From contig JAOXYC010151106.1 in the NCBI GenBank assembly GCA_028565715.1, forward strand, positions 1 through 13,574: DNA of 13,574 nucleotides, in the 5' to 3' direction. This document shows positions 1-8,739 of this stretch, piece by piece (the first letter of the stretch is position 1; each line of letters opens with the position of its first letter). The stretch is from Phoronis pallida. Its lineage: Eukaryota > Phoronida > Phoronidae. The notes beneath the pieces are model-generated. The model saw only the letters and a list, made by a program, of their open reading frames with translations. It was not told the DNA's origin and searched no databases. Both the position numbers and the translations under genes were made by a program.

Positions 1-3000
1 AGTCTTCTGAAGACATTCCTGCGAGAGTTAACAGAGCCTGTATTGACAATGAACCTTATGCAGAAGTTTGAGGAAGCCTCAAGTGAGTGAATATTGTTTT
101 CTTTATAGTTGTTCGCTCTTTTCATTCAATTTCAAAATTTGACCTCAATTTTCAAGATTGCTTTCTTTTCTGCATATAAAGTTGATTGCTCAATGGAACA
201 GTCTTTACAGTAAATTTAGAAATTGGGTTAAATAATTACAGTGCAGCCTCTTCAATTAAGGTCGCAATATGGCTGGCGGTTGATAATCTATTTGCTCAAA
301 TTTTCTCACTATGATCATTTTTCCAAAATGGCACTTGAGTTAGCATCTCAAACAAATCAATAAATCTTTTGTATAGTTGTCTTTATTTTGTCGAATTTGC
401 TTCTAGCAATAAAGAATCCACCAAGAAGAGTCGACCAGTTGAAAAGATTGATAGCTGAGTTGCCTACTCCTAACAGATTACTTCTGTCATGGATGATAAT
501 ACACATGTCACATGTTATCGCCAAGGTAGTTAAATTTACTGTCCCTACATCTATCCTAGGACTGTGAATGCAGAATATCTTTTAAGATTTCACAGATCCC
601 TGGTTGAGGTATAACATTTATAAGTGCAGCGGAGAAGTACAATTTCAAACTCTGGACATGAATTCAGTAAGAAATGGCAGGTTTTCTTTGAAATCATTAG
701 TTCACACTGGAATGAGTATGTCAAGCCAATATTTTATTAACTTCCATAAGAATATGTTTTTGAAAATAACTATAATTGCAATTGGAACACCAATTTTCAG
801 TCAAAAACCAAAATACAACTCTCATGAAAAAGACGCAAGCATCTTGCAAAAGTTTGAATCTTGCTAATTTCTTGAAATCATCTTTTTATAGGAGAAGATC
901 AACCGTATGAGTCTACAGAATGTCTCCATTGTACTAAGTCCTACAATGCAGATTAGTCATCGAGTACTGAACGTCTTGTTTATACACTGTAGACCATTGT
1001 TTGGTCATGTTACTATCAAAAAGTAAGTCAAACAACATGCAATTCCAATATTCGTATTTTAGGGTCATCAAAAGGCTAAGGTTGATTAAATTTGTGAAAT
1101 GTAATACTCTCGCTGTTAATTCTATTCAAGGTACTGCAATACTGGTAACACAGGATCTAATGTCTCAGTCAGTAGCAAATAATTCCAAGACATGGCAGAA
1201 GTCATTCTTAGACCAAAAGCTAAAAAAAAATTAAATTATTATCACGTTAAAAGAAAAAGCTCACAGAAACAACATCTTCATCTAAGCAGTTGTTCTCACT
1301 TCATTCATCTTCTAATTATTTCTCTACAGGTATGTGCCTCCACTGCGACCTGCTTCATCCAAGTGGTCACTAGAAGTACCTGATGACCCTGTGCTTATTG
1401 AAGAGGAAATCAAGAAACAAGAGTCATTACTCAATCAGCTCCACGAGGACGTGAATTGTGGGAAATCTACGGTAGAGAAGGAAGAACAACTCTGGGAGGT
1501 CCAGAGAGTTGTGACGCAGTTGAAGCGAAAGGTCAGCTGTTATCTTTTTTTTTTTTTAAAATATCCGCCACAAAAAATATAACCAGCATTCCATCCACTC
1601 TCATTTTCTGAGCCAAGTAAAATCCCTGAGCTGAGAAGTGTGAAAGTCTCTGGAAAAGTTTAATACTAGTACGATTTGAACAGAACCTTTTGAATTTGAA
1701 AGTGTTATAAGGTTATGGATGAATTACTGTCCCTGTGATGTAAAGTATGATTTAATATACTGTGTACACAGGCTTTGATTTTTTCCAATTTTCACAAGAC
1801 ACTTTGCAGCAATACATCTTATGCAAGACGTTCAAACTGCGACACCCCTGCAAAAAAAAATTGCAAAAAGTTCTTAATCCAATGAGCTCATTATGTTACC
1901 AAAATGTATCTAAATTCCAGCTGAAAGTGGTAAGGAAGCAGATGGAAATCAAGGAACAAGAAAGAGTTCGTGAGATTGAGCTCAGGAAACAACAGGAGGC
2001 ACATAGAATCGAATCAGAGAAGAAAATGAATTCAGAAATGCAAAAACTTTTTGAGTCTGCCAAAATGCAGTTTATGCCTCCTCCTGAGGATGAGGAAGAA
2101 GGGGGTGAAACATGTGAGGTTGCTGAAGAGAAAACTGTCCCTGAAACTGCCCAGGATGAGGAGGTGAAAGAAGAGCAGACAACAACAGAGGATGCTGGGA
2201 AGGAGGGAAGTGAAACTGAGGCAGAGGTCAAAGTTGAAGAGTCTGAGAATGATGAAGAGACTGAAAAAGTTGAAAGTGGTGTTGATGAACCAGAAGAAGA
2301 ATACACTTCAGGTCGGTATATTGGATGGAATCTTTTTAAATGCTTTTGTAGTTAATATTCTAATAAAAACAACCTAGTTTTTAAGTTGCAACATGTTTCG
2401 ATGGAGCTTCCACCATTGTCAAGCTTTATTTGTAGAATGACAAGCCTAAAGGCTGCGTACAAACATGTTGCGACTTAAAAACTTGGTTGTTTTTATTAGA
2501 ATACTACTACTGCTCGTCACTACACGAACTTTTGTAGTTTAAAAACGTTAAAGGTAGCTTTATAGTTATTTCTAAATTCTGTTATATTTGTTTTAATGAT
2601 AGAACTCAAGTTTTGATATGACTTTGCACATTGAACGTGGTTAAACTATCTGGCAAATATCTATGATTCATCAACTGAGATCTTTAGAAACTTGCCAGAT
2701 TATTTATTTAGAATCTTAGTATGCTGGATTCTAGGTGCTATTTATTGCAAGTTAACTTAGGAAAATCGTTACAGGGACGACAAGTGAAGCTGAGAATGAA
2801 GAAAGTGATCATGAAGATGAAATAGCTCTACTCCAGGAACATGCCATTCTACTGTTGGAAGAAGAGGAGTTATTAGCAACAAGTAATATTTTTTGTTAAG
2901 TATTTATCAAAATGAGTTCACATAAATTAATTTGCATAAAAAACTCTATTTTTATATGCATTTCATTGCTAATACCACCATCACACTCGGCACGAATCGA

Positions 3001-4739
3001 CAGGAATGCCGTTGGAATCAGATTTTTTAGCCCATTCCTGCCGATTCGAGGTGCGTTCCTAGAGTTCCAGCTGGGTTCCAAGTGCGTTCAAGTCGATCGG
3101 TCGATTCCGGTAGACCGTACAAATTTTTTAAACTGTTCAAAAAATTGGTGCGGGATTCCAACTGGAAAAAATTCGTACAGCATTTGAGGAGGATTCGAAC
3201 TGCGTTCCAACTGCATTCCGAGTATTCGAGCGACGTTCCGACTAGATTCGAAGTATTCCAAAGGCATTCGTGAGAAAATCTAATTCTGAAACCACTACGA
3301 ATCTTCCCTGAACGTCCCGAATACAGTTCGAATCTGCCGGAATGCACCTCGATCGCTGTTGGAATCTACTTCGAATAACCAAGAATGCAATTCGAATGCC
3401 ACTCGAATACTACAAACGCCATTCGAATGAACTTCGAGTTCAGTCAGAATGTCCCGAACGCTTTGGAAGTGACACAAAAGACTTCCAAATCGAGCTGATA
3501 CTGATCGAAAACGCGTTTTTATAGCGTATTTGGGACAATTCCAACGGCGTTCGTGATACATTCTGAGCACATTCTAAGTAGATTCGTAACGCATTCGAAG
3601 TACATTCGTAGTATTTGAAGTACAATCGTAGGAATTCGAAGTGCATTCCAACTGTTCCTGCTTGGTTCCAACGGCATTCCAGGTATTCCAACGACATGCG
3701 ACGAACTGCATTTGAACGCCAATACGTCACGATCGGACAAGAATCATTCCAAGTATTCCAACGGCGTTCCGACAACACTGCTCAATTTGAAATTCCCGCC
3801 GGAATGCAGCTCGAATTTTGTAAAAAAAAGTGATTCTTGCCGATTCCTGCTGATTCGTGCTGAGTGTCGTGTGACAAAAAAAGCACTAATTTATTAACTC
3901 TTATGTAAAAAAAAATGTCAGTAGAAGTTTTAATATGAGTTGAAATGTTTTTATTGAGGATGCCTTGATTAAAATATTGATAAAACTTCTGAATTTTTAA
4001 TAAATTTCCTGCCTTCCATTCTAGGGAGTGAGATTATGAAAAAGATAGAATCTGAACAACTTGAGATCGAACGACTTGAGCAGGAGATCGAGGAGATTGA
4101 AGAATTAAGAAGTATTCGATCACGTAATATAGACTCTGATGCCACGTCATCCACAGATAGCTCATCTGAGAGTGAGGAAGATGAAGATGAATTAATTGAA
4201 ATCCTACAAAATCTTATGAGTGAAAATAGCAGACTTGAGGTAAGTTAAGAAGATACTCATTTGCTCTTTAAAGCTGCTTTGTGCTTGTTTTATAAAAAAC
4301 ATTATTTTAAAAGAGTATTTAAACAAACACAGCCATAACCGGAAACAAAATAAACTTTTTAAATAATTAATTGGGGAAACTGTTCAGAATTATATTAGCA
4401 ATAAAGTGTTTTTTAACTGGAGTCAGTTGATTTTAGTTATTTCAAAGTTCAAAAAAGGGAATTGGCTTTTATTCAGTATGCCATATGGAATCCCCCTTTA
4501 CTTCAGACATTCTTTGTAGCAAGTTATCCTTAACTGAATATTGGTTCTTGTTTCAGCGAGAGAATGCCTCGCTTTGTGAAAAAACTCATCAAGAGAGCCA
4601 GATATGCTTGGAGGTCAAAGTTCAAATCCGTGTGCTTCAGCAACAGCAACAGCAAGTTGATCTGATGAGTTCACAACAGACTATTGAGTCACTCATGTCA
4701 TCTGGAGACACTGGTTTACTTGACCGGGATAACATTTGA
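1..4739 (+). CDS. RALBP1: RalA-binding protein 1 (RLIP76) orthologue, 3' eight exons, 5' partial
   Basis: Exons read from the sequence are 1-82, 407-525, 892-1022, 1330-1531, 1921-2311, 2775-2882, 4025-4239 and 4557-4739. All have GT donors and AG acceptors, and phases match throughout: 1431 nt, 476 codons plus TGA. Residues 1 to about 112 are the C-terminal half of a RhoGAP domain (LLKTFLRELTEPVL, then NVSIVLSPTMQIS); the arginine-finger half lies upstream of the window. Residues about 128-180 match the Ral-binding coiled-coil hairpin, with the ESLLNQLHEDV and EEQLWEVQR motifs including the Leu, His and Trp used by human RLIP76 to grip Ral. Residues 231-309 are a Glu-rich insert longer than the human counterpart. 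Residues 325-460 match the C-terminal coiled coil (EIERLEQEIEEIEEL, Ser/Glu/Asp tract, DLMSENSRLE-like helix) and end in a six-Gln run. Family role: Ral effector, GAP for Rac/Cdc42, endocytosis scaffold. Orthology is strong. Exon borders are by eye, without transcripts. Confidence 0.93.
2343..2539. mobile_element. Short hairpin-forming insertion with 11-bp target duplication
   Basis: The 11-mer CTTTTGTAGTT occurs at 2343-2353 and again at 2529-2539, bracketing 175 bp in intron 5 of RALBP1. Inside, 2354-2398 and 2460-2505 are near-perfect inverted arms (TTCTAATAAAAACAACC at one end, GGTTGTTTTTATTAGAA at the other). A smaller nested pair is TGTCA/TGACA at 2417-2442. An exact 11-bp duplication directly at the borders is typical of retroposed insertions (SINE, LINE or Penelope-type). 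The long stem could instead mean a DNA MITE, but an 11-bp duplication is unusual for those. No protein is encoded. Without the insertion and one target copy the intron would be about 277 bp, close to its neighbours. Confidence 0.7.
2984..3866. mobile_element. Foldback-like intronic element built of 11-bp repeats
   Basis: The ends are inverted copies: 2984-3007 begins CACTCGGCACGAATC and the reverse complement of 3843-3866 begins CACTCAGCACGAATC, a 24-bp match with about three mismatches. The interior is almost entirely degenerate repeats of an 11-bp unit like ATTCGAAGTGC, with 9-bp variants. The unit lies in plus orientation at about 3045-3275, inverted at about 3296-3470 (GCAATTCGAATGCCACTCGAAT), and plus again at about 3540-3770. 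GC content is visibly above the flanking intron. Removing it shrinks this 1142-bp intron to about 260 bp, the local norm, so it is probably an insertion. No target duplication is clear. Foldback transposons (Drosophila FB, sea urchin TU) have inverted ends made of short direct repeats, so a nonautonomous foldback element is my best guess. The family is not identified. Long open frames inside it are by-products of the repeat. Confidence 0.65.
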
Positions 4740-4850
4740 CAGGTCAAAGTTCAAATCCTTGTGCAATGGCAACAGCAAGTTGATCTAATGAGTTCACAAC
4801 AGACTATTGAATCCGGAGACACTTGTTTACTAGACAGAGATAACATTTGA
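4740..4850 (+). repeat. Second copy of the RALBP1 C-terminal coding segment
   Basis: Bases 4743-4850 are a diverged duplicate of 4614-4739, the last 42 codons of RALBP1. The copy is in the same frame as the upstream stop (offset 129 nt) and stays open until its own TGA at 4848-4850. The two deletions relative to copy 1 are 6 and 12 nt, so neither breaks the frame. By eye five codon differences are synonymous and four change the residue. It ends SGDTCLLDRDNI against SGDTGLLDRDNI in copy 1. It could be plain 3' UTR, an alternative splice acceptor (CAG at 4740-4742, phase 0, weak pyrimidine tract), or a readthrough extension (TGA followed by C). Confidence 0.85.
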
Positions 4851-4901
4851 TAAATCTCATGAAAGTTAAATAGAAACCTCTAGCTGCAAAGATTAATATC
4901 G

Positions 4902-4960
4902 TAGACTAGTCACTCAAGTCTTCAGGAGGCACTGGTTTACACGACAGAGATAACATTTGA
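4902..4960 (+). repeat. Third, shorter copy of the RALBP1 tail segment
   Basis: Bases 4910-4960 read SLKSSGGTGLHDRDNI then TGA, against SLMSSGDTGLLDRDNI-stop at the end of RALBP1. Homology can be followed back to about 4902. The 12 nt that copy 2 lost are kept here, so copy 3 derives from copy 1 or from a shared longer ancestor. The TGATAAATC after its stop is also found after copy 2 (from 4848), so copies 2 and 3 share 3' flank. It is out of frame with copy 2 and has no start, so it is most likely noncoding. Confidence 0.75.
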
Positions 4961-5220
4961 TAAATCAAATTGAAATCAGCTTCTATTACCACAAGGACAA
5001 TCTTGAGATACAATTTTTTTCTCAAAAGGGAATGACAATATCTGTGGGTGTTGCTTATCCGTACATATTAATGTGTCTATTCTATTTAAGAGAATATAGA
5101 GCATGTTGCAAGTAATCCATTTGTTCAGCAAGGCCAAATTGAATAGAAGTTGTCTAATCAAGTTTTCTCAGCCCATAACGATACTTGGAATTTTGGAAAC
5201 TCAGCCCTGAAAAAAAAATT

Positions 5221-5527
5221 TCCAAAATGGAGATTCAATCTTACGCAGCTGTAATTTCAAAATATAACTAGAAAATATGTGCAATACTTTATGATTAGAA
5301 TGTGAATTCATCACCGATAATGAAATATTGGTGGAACATTTACTTATCAATCTTTCTCAACATATTTAAGTTATCAAGGATTTGTTTTTTGCAAGTCAAC
5401 CTTGTACGGTCTAAGATTACCCAAAGTAGAGATTCCATCTTGTTCAGCTGAATTTTTCAAAATTGCAAGAGAAAATCTGTACAATACTCGAGACAAGTAG
5501 ATAATGAATTGATGATGACCGATAATA
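5221..5527 (+). repeat. Diverged ~200-bp direct duplication in the RALBP1 3' flank
   Basis: Segment 5221-5324 resembles 5420-5527. Both have GAGATTC-ATCTT, then CAGCTG, a TTTCAAAAT stretch, GAAAAT-TGT-CAATACT, and both finish with ACCGATAAT. Spacing is about 199 bp. Small indels and many substitutions mark it as old. The segment may lie in the 3' UTR. No coding sense was found. Confidence 0.6.
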
Positions 5528-5529
5528 AA
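5524..5529 (+). promoter_or_regulatory. Candidate poly(A) signal for RALBP1
   Basis: This is the first AATAAA I see after the RALBP1 stop, about 785 nt downstream, followed at about 5565 by a G/T-rich stretch (TTGTGGCGTG). A second AATAAA lies at 5849-5854 and would give a 3' UTR of about 1.1 kb. Either would place the tail copies and the ~200-bp duplication inside the transcript. Hexamers occur by chance in AT-rich DNA, so this is tentative. Confidence 0.3.
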
Positions 5530-5964
5530 AGATATAAGTGATATGTCAAGGACGGGATTAGATTTGAATTGTGGCGTGATTACTTTATTAATTTAAAGTA
5601 TTGCAGAAGGGTTGACTATGAGCAGTGCAGTGACCTCTTTGATTACATTATAATATAATATGTGGAATGGATTGGGATGCAACTTGGTATCCTGATGGTA
5701 TTAGCTGCATTCAGTGTTCTAAGTGATCCCCTGAAAAACCAAATGGTCAAAAAAATTGGAGAAAATTGTTTATTGAAGTAAAATATGTTTATGGGTTTGT
5801 TATACCAATCAAATGTTAATGGATATAATTCTGAACATTCTTATGTAGAATAAAAATATTAATATGATGCAATTCAGACTAGTTATCAAAATGAAAATGA
5901 AATGCTGGTGTACATATTGGGTTGGCTGTTTGTCAATGTACAGTAAACATGATGAACCGGCCAC

Positions 5965-5995
5965 TTCTTCGGTTCTTACTGTAAGAACCGAAGAA
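5965..5995. repeat. Perfect 15-bp palindrome with one-base loop
   Basis: TTCTTCGGTTCTTAC at 5965-5979 is the exact reverse complement of 5981-5995, separated by a single T. The flanks extend it imperfectly (CCGGCCA against TTGGCGG). It could be the core of a small foldback element or the remnant of an inverted duplication. No gene is near enough to suggest a regulatory role. Confidence 0.8.
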
Positions 5996-6662
5996 TTGGC
6001 GGAGATGGTCACGAAAGCTATTCATACTTAATTAACATGACTCGGACAGGGTAACTATACTTCAAAGTCAACTTAACAGTCGGATAATGAACATTCATAG
6101 GACTGATGAACCTGGCTCTTCATTATTGCTGAAACTCTTTGAAAAACTGTTCACTTATTTAAATGATTTATTTATAAATTCCTCAGTACATACTCATGAA
6201 CATAGCAAAGTACAAACTCACAGCACTCAATATGTGTAATTTGTTACAAATTCCAAGTTTCTATATATATGCAAACCTGTATTTAACAAAAACAAAACCT
6301 GTGAAAATTAATTGCAAATTTCTAGAAAAAACATGTTTATACATACAACAGATTAGGGTTTGTTTAAATCTGACAAGTAAACAACTGTTGGTGTTACCTA
6401 AAGCTTCATGCATAAACAGGGGAACATGCATTAGGAACGTGGTAAGAAGAAATTATCACGAGCAGTTTCCCTGAACGTTTAATAGCGATAACACATGAAT
6501 TTTATCTTGATCAGTTGCCCTAAAATTTTAAATAATTTGATCAATCTTCATTTTGAGATGCCATTCAAAATGTTCCATGAAATTTTGTAATAGAAATCCA
6601 CTAATCTTTTTTAGCAAACAAGCCATTTCAACTCTGACCTCTAGGATAAACATTACTTACTT

Positions 6663-6708
6663 GTGTTATACAACTGGATAATTCCGTGTTATACAACTGG
6701 ATAATTCC
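6663..6708 (+). repeat. Perfect 23-bp tandem duplication
   Basis: Two identical adjacent 23-bp units, 6663-6685 and 6686-6708, start GTGTTATACAACTGG. Their identity points to a recent slippage or duplication event. No coding role is seen. Confidence 0.9.
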
Positions 6709-7867
6709 AGTCCATTCCAGTTGAAATAAATGTCAGACATTGTAGACCCCTTTTCTCAATTTCTATACGTGTAAAGACATGTATTGTTATAGAATGCGAT
6801 TACTATATATATAATAATTCCAATCCTACACCTTATATATTTCCGAATAAATTACTGACCGTTAAGTGTCCGGTTTTGCATGCATCTGAAATTGTTCATT
6901 TTCAGGTTTGCATATCACACAGCAAAAAGGTCCCGATAAAAAAGGCAAAATAAACTTCTTTATGATGCCAATGGTTGCTTAATTAAAACGTTTTTCTAAA
7001 GCAAATATGTCATCCAATCTTAGTGTAAAATTAAAAGTATGAAATACACAGGTTTAAAGCTATATTCAAAATTATTTCCAAAGCTTAGGTAATTATGTTA
7101 CGTTATAGAAACTCACTTCTAGCGCACAATGCATAATGTACTCTAATCTAAAATACTGAAATTTAATTTGTTTAAATCTTATTTCTAATCAGGTAGCCCT
7201 TGCCAAATTCCTGAGGTTCCTCTGATTGCTAACAGTTCAATAAATTTTCTAGGGCAAAAATTTTACCGACATAAAAGCTCAATATTCAACAGTTGTGGGT
7301 AATACTGTCTGCAAAAAGCAATTAAAATTGTTTAATACCGCCAAATATCAAGCAAAAAGCTTCATGGCTGTAGAGTTCAACAGTTTACCTTACACGGTGA
7401 CCTACTTATAACATTATAAATTGGCATACAATACATGTTATTGGGGTCTTGCCAAAATGAAAATATGGTGTTTATGAAAAATATTTCAGTTAAAGCTGGC
7501 ATAACTGTTCAAATCTTGGTTAGAAATAAGAATTTTATAAACTTTCCAATTATGAACGATTCCAACAGGAAAATGAAATAAACATGTTTCTTCATGAACA
7601 GTTTTAGCATGGGTATCATAGTTTTGATTAAGAGTAAATGTACATGTTTGAATATTTAAAATGTTTGACAGTTCCAGCATTTCCTGCAAAAGAATCTTCA
7701 ACAACGCTTCAACACAAAAACAAGGAGTTTCTATCAAACGTCAATAAATCTACATTCAATGTGTATAAAATTCTTGATTATAACTAACTTTTCACAACAC
7801 CACACAAACTGACTAGAACTACCAATAATTCCGGAGTTAAACCTTTGATGGATATTTGAATTTTTGA

Positions 7868-8225
7868 TACCGTATTCTCCCTAATAAGCGCCCCTGCCCC
7901 TATAAGCGCCCCCTAGCTGTTTTCAGATTTCACTGGAATAAGCGCCCCCCTTGCGACTCAAATTATCTCCAACCTATTTTGTTTTCCTCACCCGAAACCA
8001 TACATCGATTGTATTTTTGTAACAAACAAGTAAACTTCGAATAAAATTAAGCATGTTTCTTGGGTGGTTTAATTCCATTTCCAAGTCTAAATCCTTTTTT
8101 GAAAATAAAAACTTCCATTGTTCGCTTAAATGCGCGAATCCTGAAAATTTCTTCCAATTAAGCGCCCCCTTCCCCATTTCCGAATTTTCCAAGCGCCCTG
8201 GGCGCTTATTAGGGAGAATACGGTA
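7868..8225. mobile_element. MITE with perfect 26-bp terminal inverted repeats
   Basis: The left end 7868-7893 begins TACCGTATTCTCCCTAATAA and is the exact reverse complement of 8200-8225. The outermost TA on each side could be a TA target duplication, leaving termini CCGTATTC. Subterminal DNA repeats the core TAAGCGCCC at about 7885, 7901, 7940 and 8159, like multiple transposase-binding sites. The 358-bp element has no transposase frame, so it is nonautonomous. TA insertion would fit Tc1/mariner or another TA-targeting superfamily. I cannot assign one from termini alone. Confidence 0.88.
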
Positions 8226-8272
8226 CTTAATTTTGTTTTGAGAAAAAGTCATATCAGTGATCAGGATCGGAC

Positions 8273-8340
8273 TCGATGTTGGATGGTTAGCGCATAGGAC
8301 TGCGACGTGGGAGATACGGGTTCAATTCCCAGTGGCACCA
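8273..8340 (+). repeat. tRNA-like SINE head or decayed tRNA
   Basis: An A-box-like TGGTTAGCGCATAGGA at about 8284 is followed about 30 bp later by a B-box GGTTCAATTCC at 8319-8329, close to the RNA polymerase III consensus GGTTCGANTCC. The stretch ends in CACCA. The T-arm stem pairs only partly and the anticodon and acceptor stems are poor, so a working tRNA is unlikely. Position just after the MITE suggests a repeat-rich landing zone. No SINE body or tail was recognised downstream. Confidence 0.45.
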
Positions 8341-8530
8341 AGCTCACTTGTGCAATACTATTCCACTAACGGAATTCTGCACAGTATTGAAACAGAATGG
8401 AACAGATTCAATGTGAAATTTTGTAATTTCTCGTGTAATATTGAAAGCATGACATGGTCTCTTTAAAAGTTAAGTGTTTTTATAAATGGAATTTTCCCTT
8501 CCCCCATGGATAACCAATACAGGGTTTAGG

Positions 8531-8536
8531 TTTATT
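8531..8536 (-). promoter_or_regulatory. Candidate poly(A) signal for CDO1
   Basis: On the minus strand this reads AATAAA, about 204 nt past the CDO1 stop, with a T/G-rich stretch (TGTATTGGTT) shortly after. It would give a short 3' UTR ending near 8510, before the tRNA-like sequence and the MITE. Confidence 0.45.
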
Positions 8537-8739
8537 CTCGGGAATTACTGGCCTTATCTAACCGGAAGATACGTAGAAGACAAAATTCTCAAAAAACTTG
8601 ATAATTTTTTAACAAGCTCTTGAACATCCAAGAGTAACAACAATATTGGAAGTCAATCAACAGGAAACCTCCATTCTATGAGATAGATGTGGCGTGTTCA
8701 TGTGATCGGTTGCTCTTTGTCCAACAAAGGCGGCGCCAC

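Larger units (their letters stand above)
4961..7867. other. 3' flank and intergenic DNA, no gene found
   Basis: This stretch is AT-rich. The open frames present are short, start at arbitrary ATGs, lack recognisable motifs and do not join through plausible splice sites. Apart from the duplications, palindrome and candidate poly(A) signals listed separately, I see nothing. Part of it is presumably RALBP1 3' UTR. Confidence 0.6.

Noticed and set aside
1896-2306. Minus-strand 136-codon open frame rich in Ser
   Set aside because: It is the antisense of the Glu-rich RALBP1 exon (GAA/GAG read backwards gives Ser/Phe-type codons). It has no independent homology.
1762-2355. Open frame starting before the exon at 1921 and running past 2311
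   Set aside because: The upstream 159 nt read through intron 4 with unrelated composition. The acceptor at 1920 and donor at 2312 keep the RALBP1 frame and homology.
2391-2425. Hammerhead ribozyme on the minus strand of the hairpin insertion
   Set aside because: CGAAAC follows a short stem, but the required CTGATGA core is absent (TGACAA there), so a catalytic fold is not supported.
3027-3778. Overlapping minus-strand open frames of 60-112 codons
   Set aside because: They come from the 11-bp repeat lattice, which reads as 11-residue pseudo-periods in every frame. Neighbouring frames are equally open, so no protein is implied.
6196-6474. Plus-strand 92-codon frame in the intergenic spacer
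   Set aside because: Arbitrary ATG, AT-driven composition, no motif and no flanking splice signals. Most likely chance.
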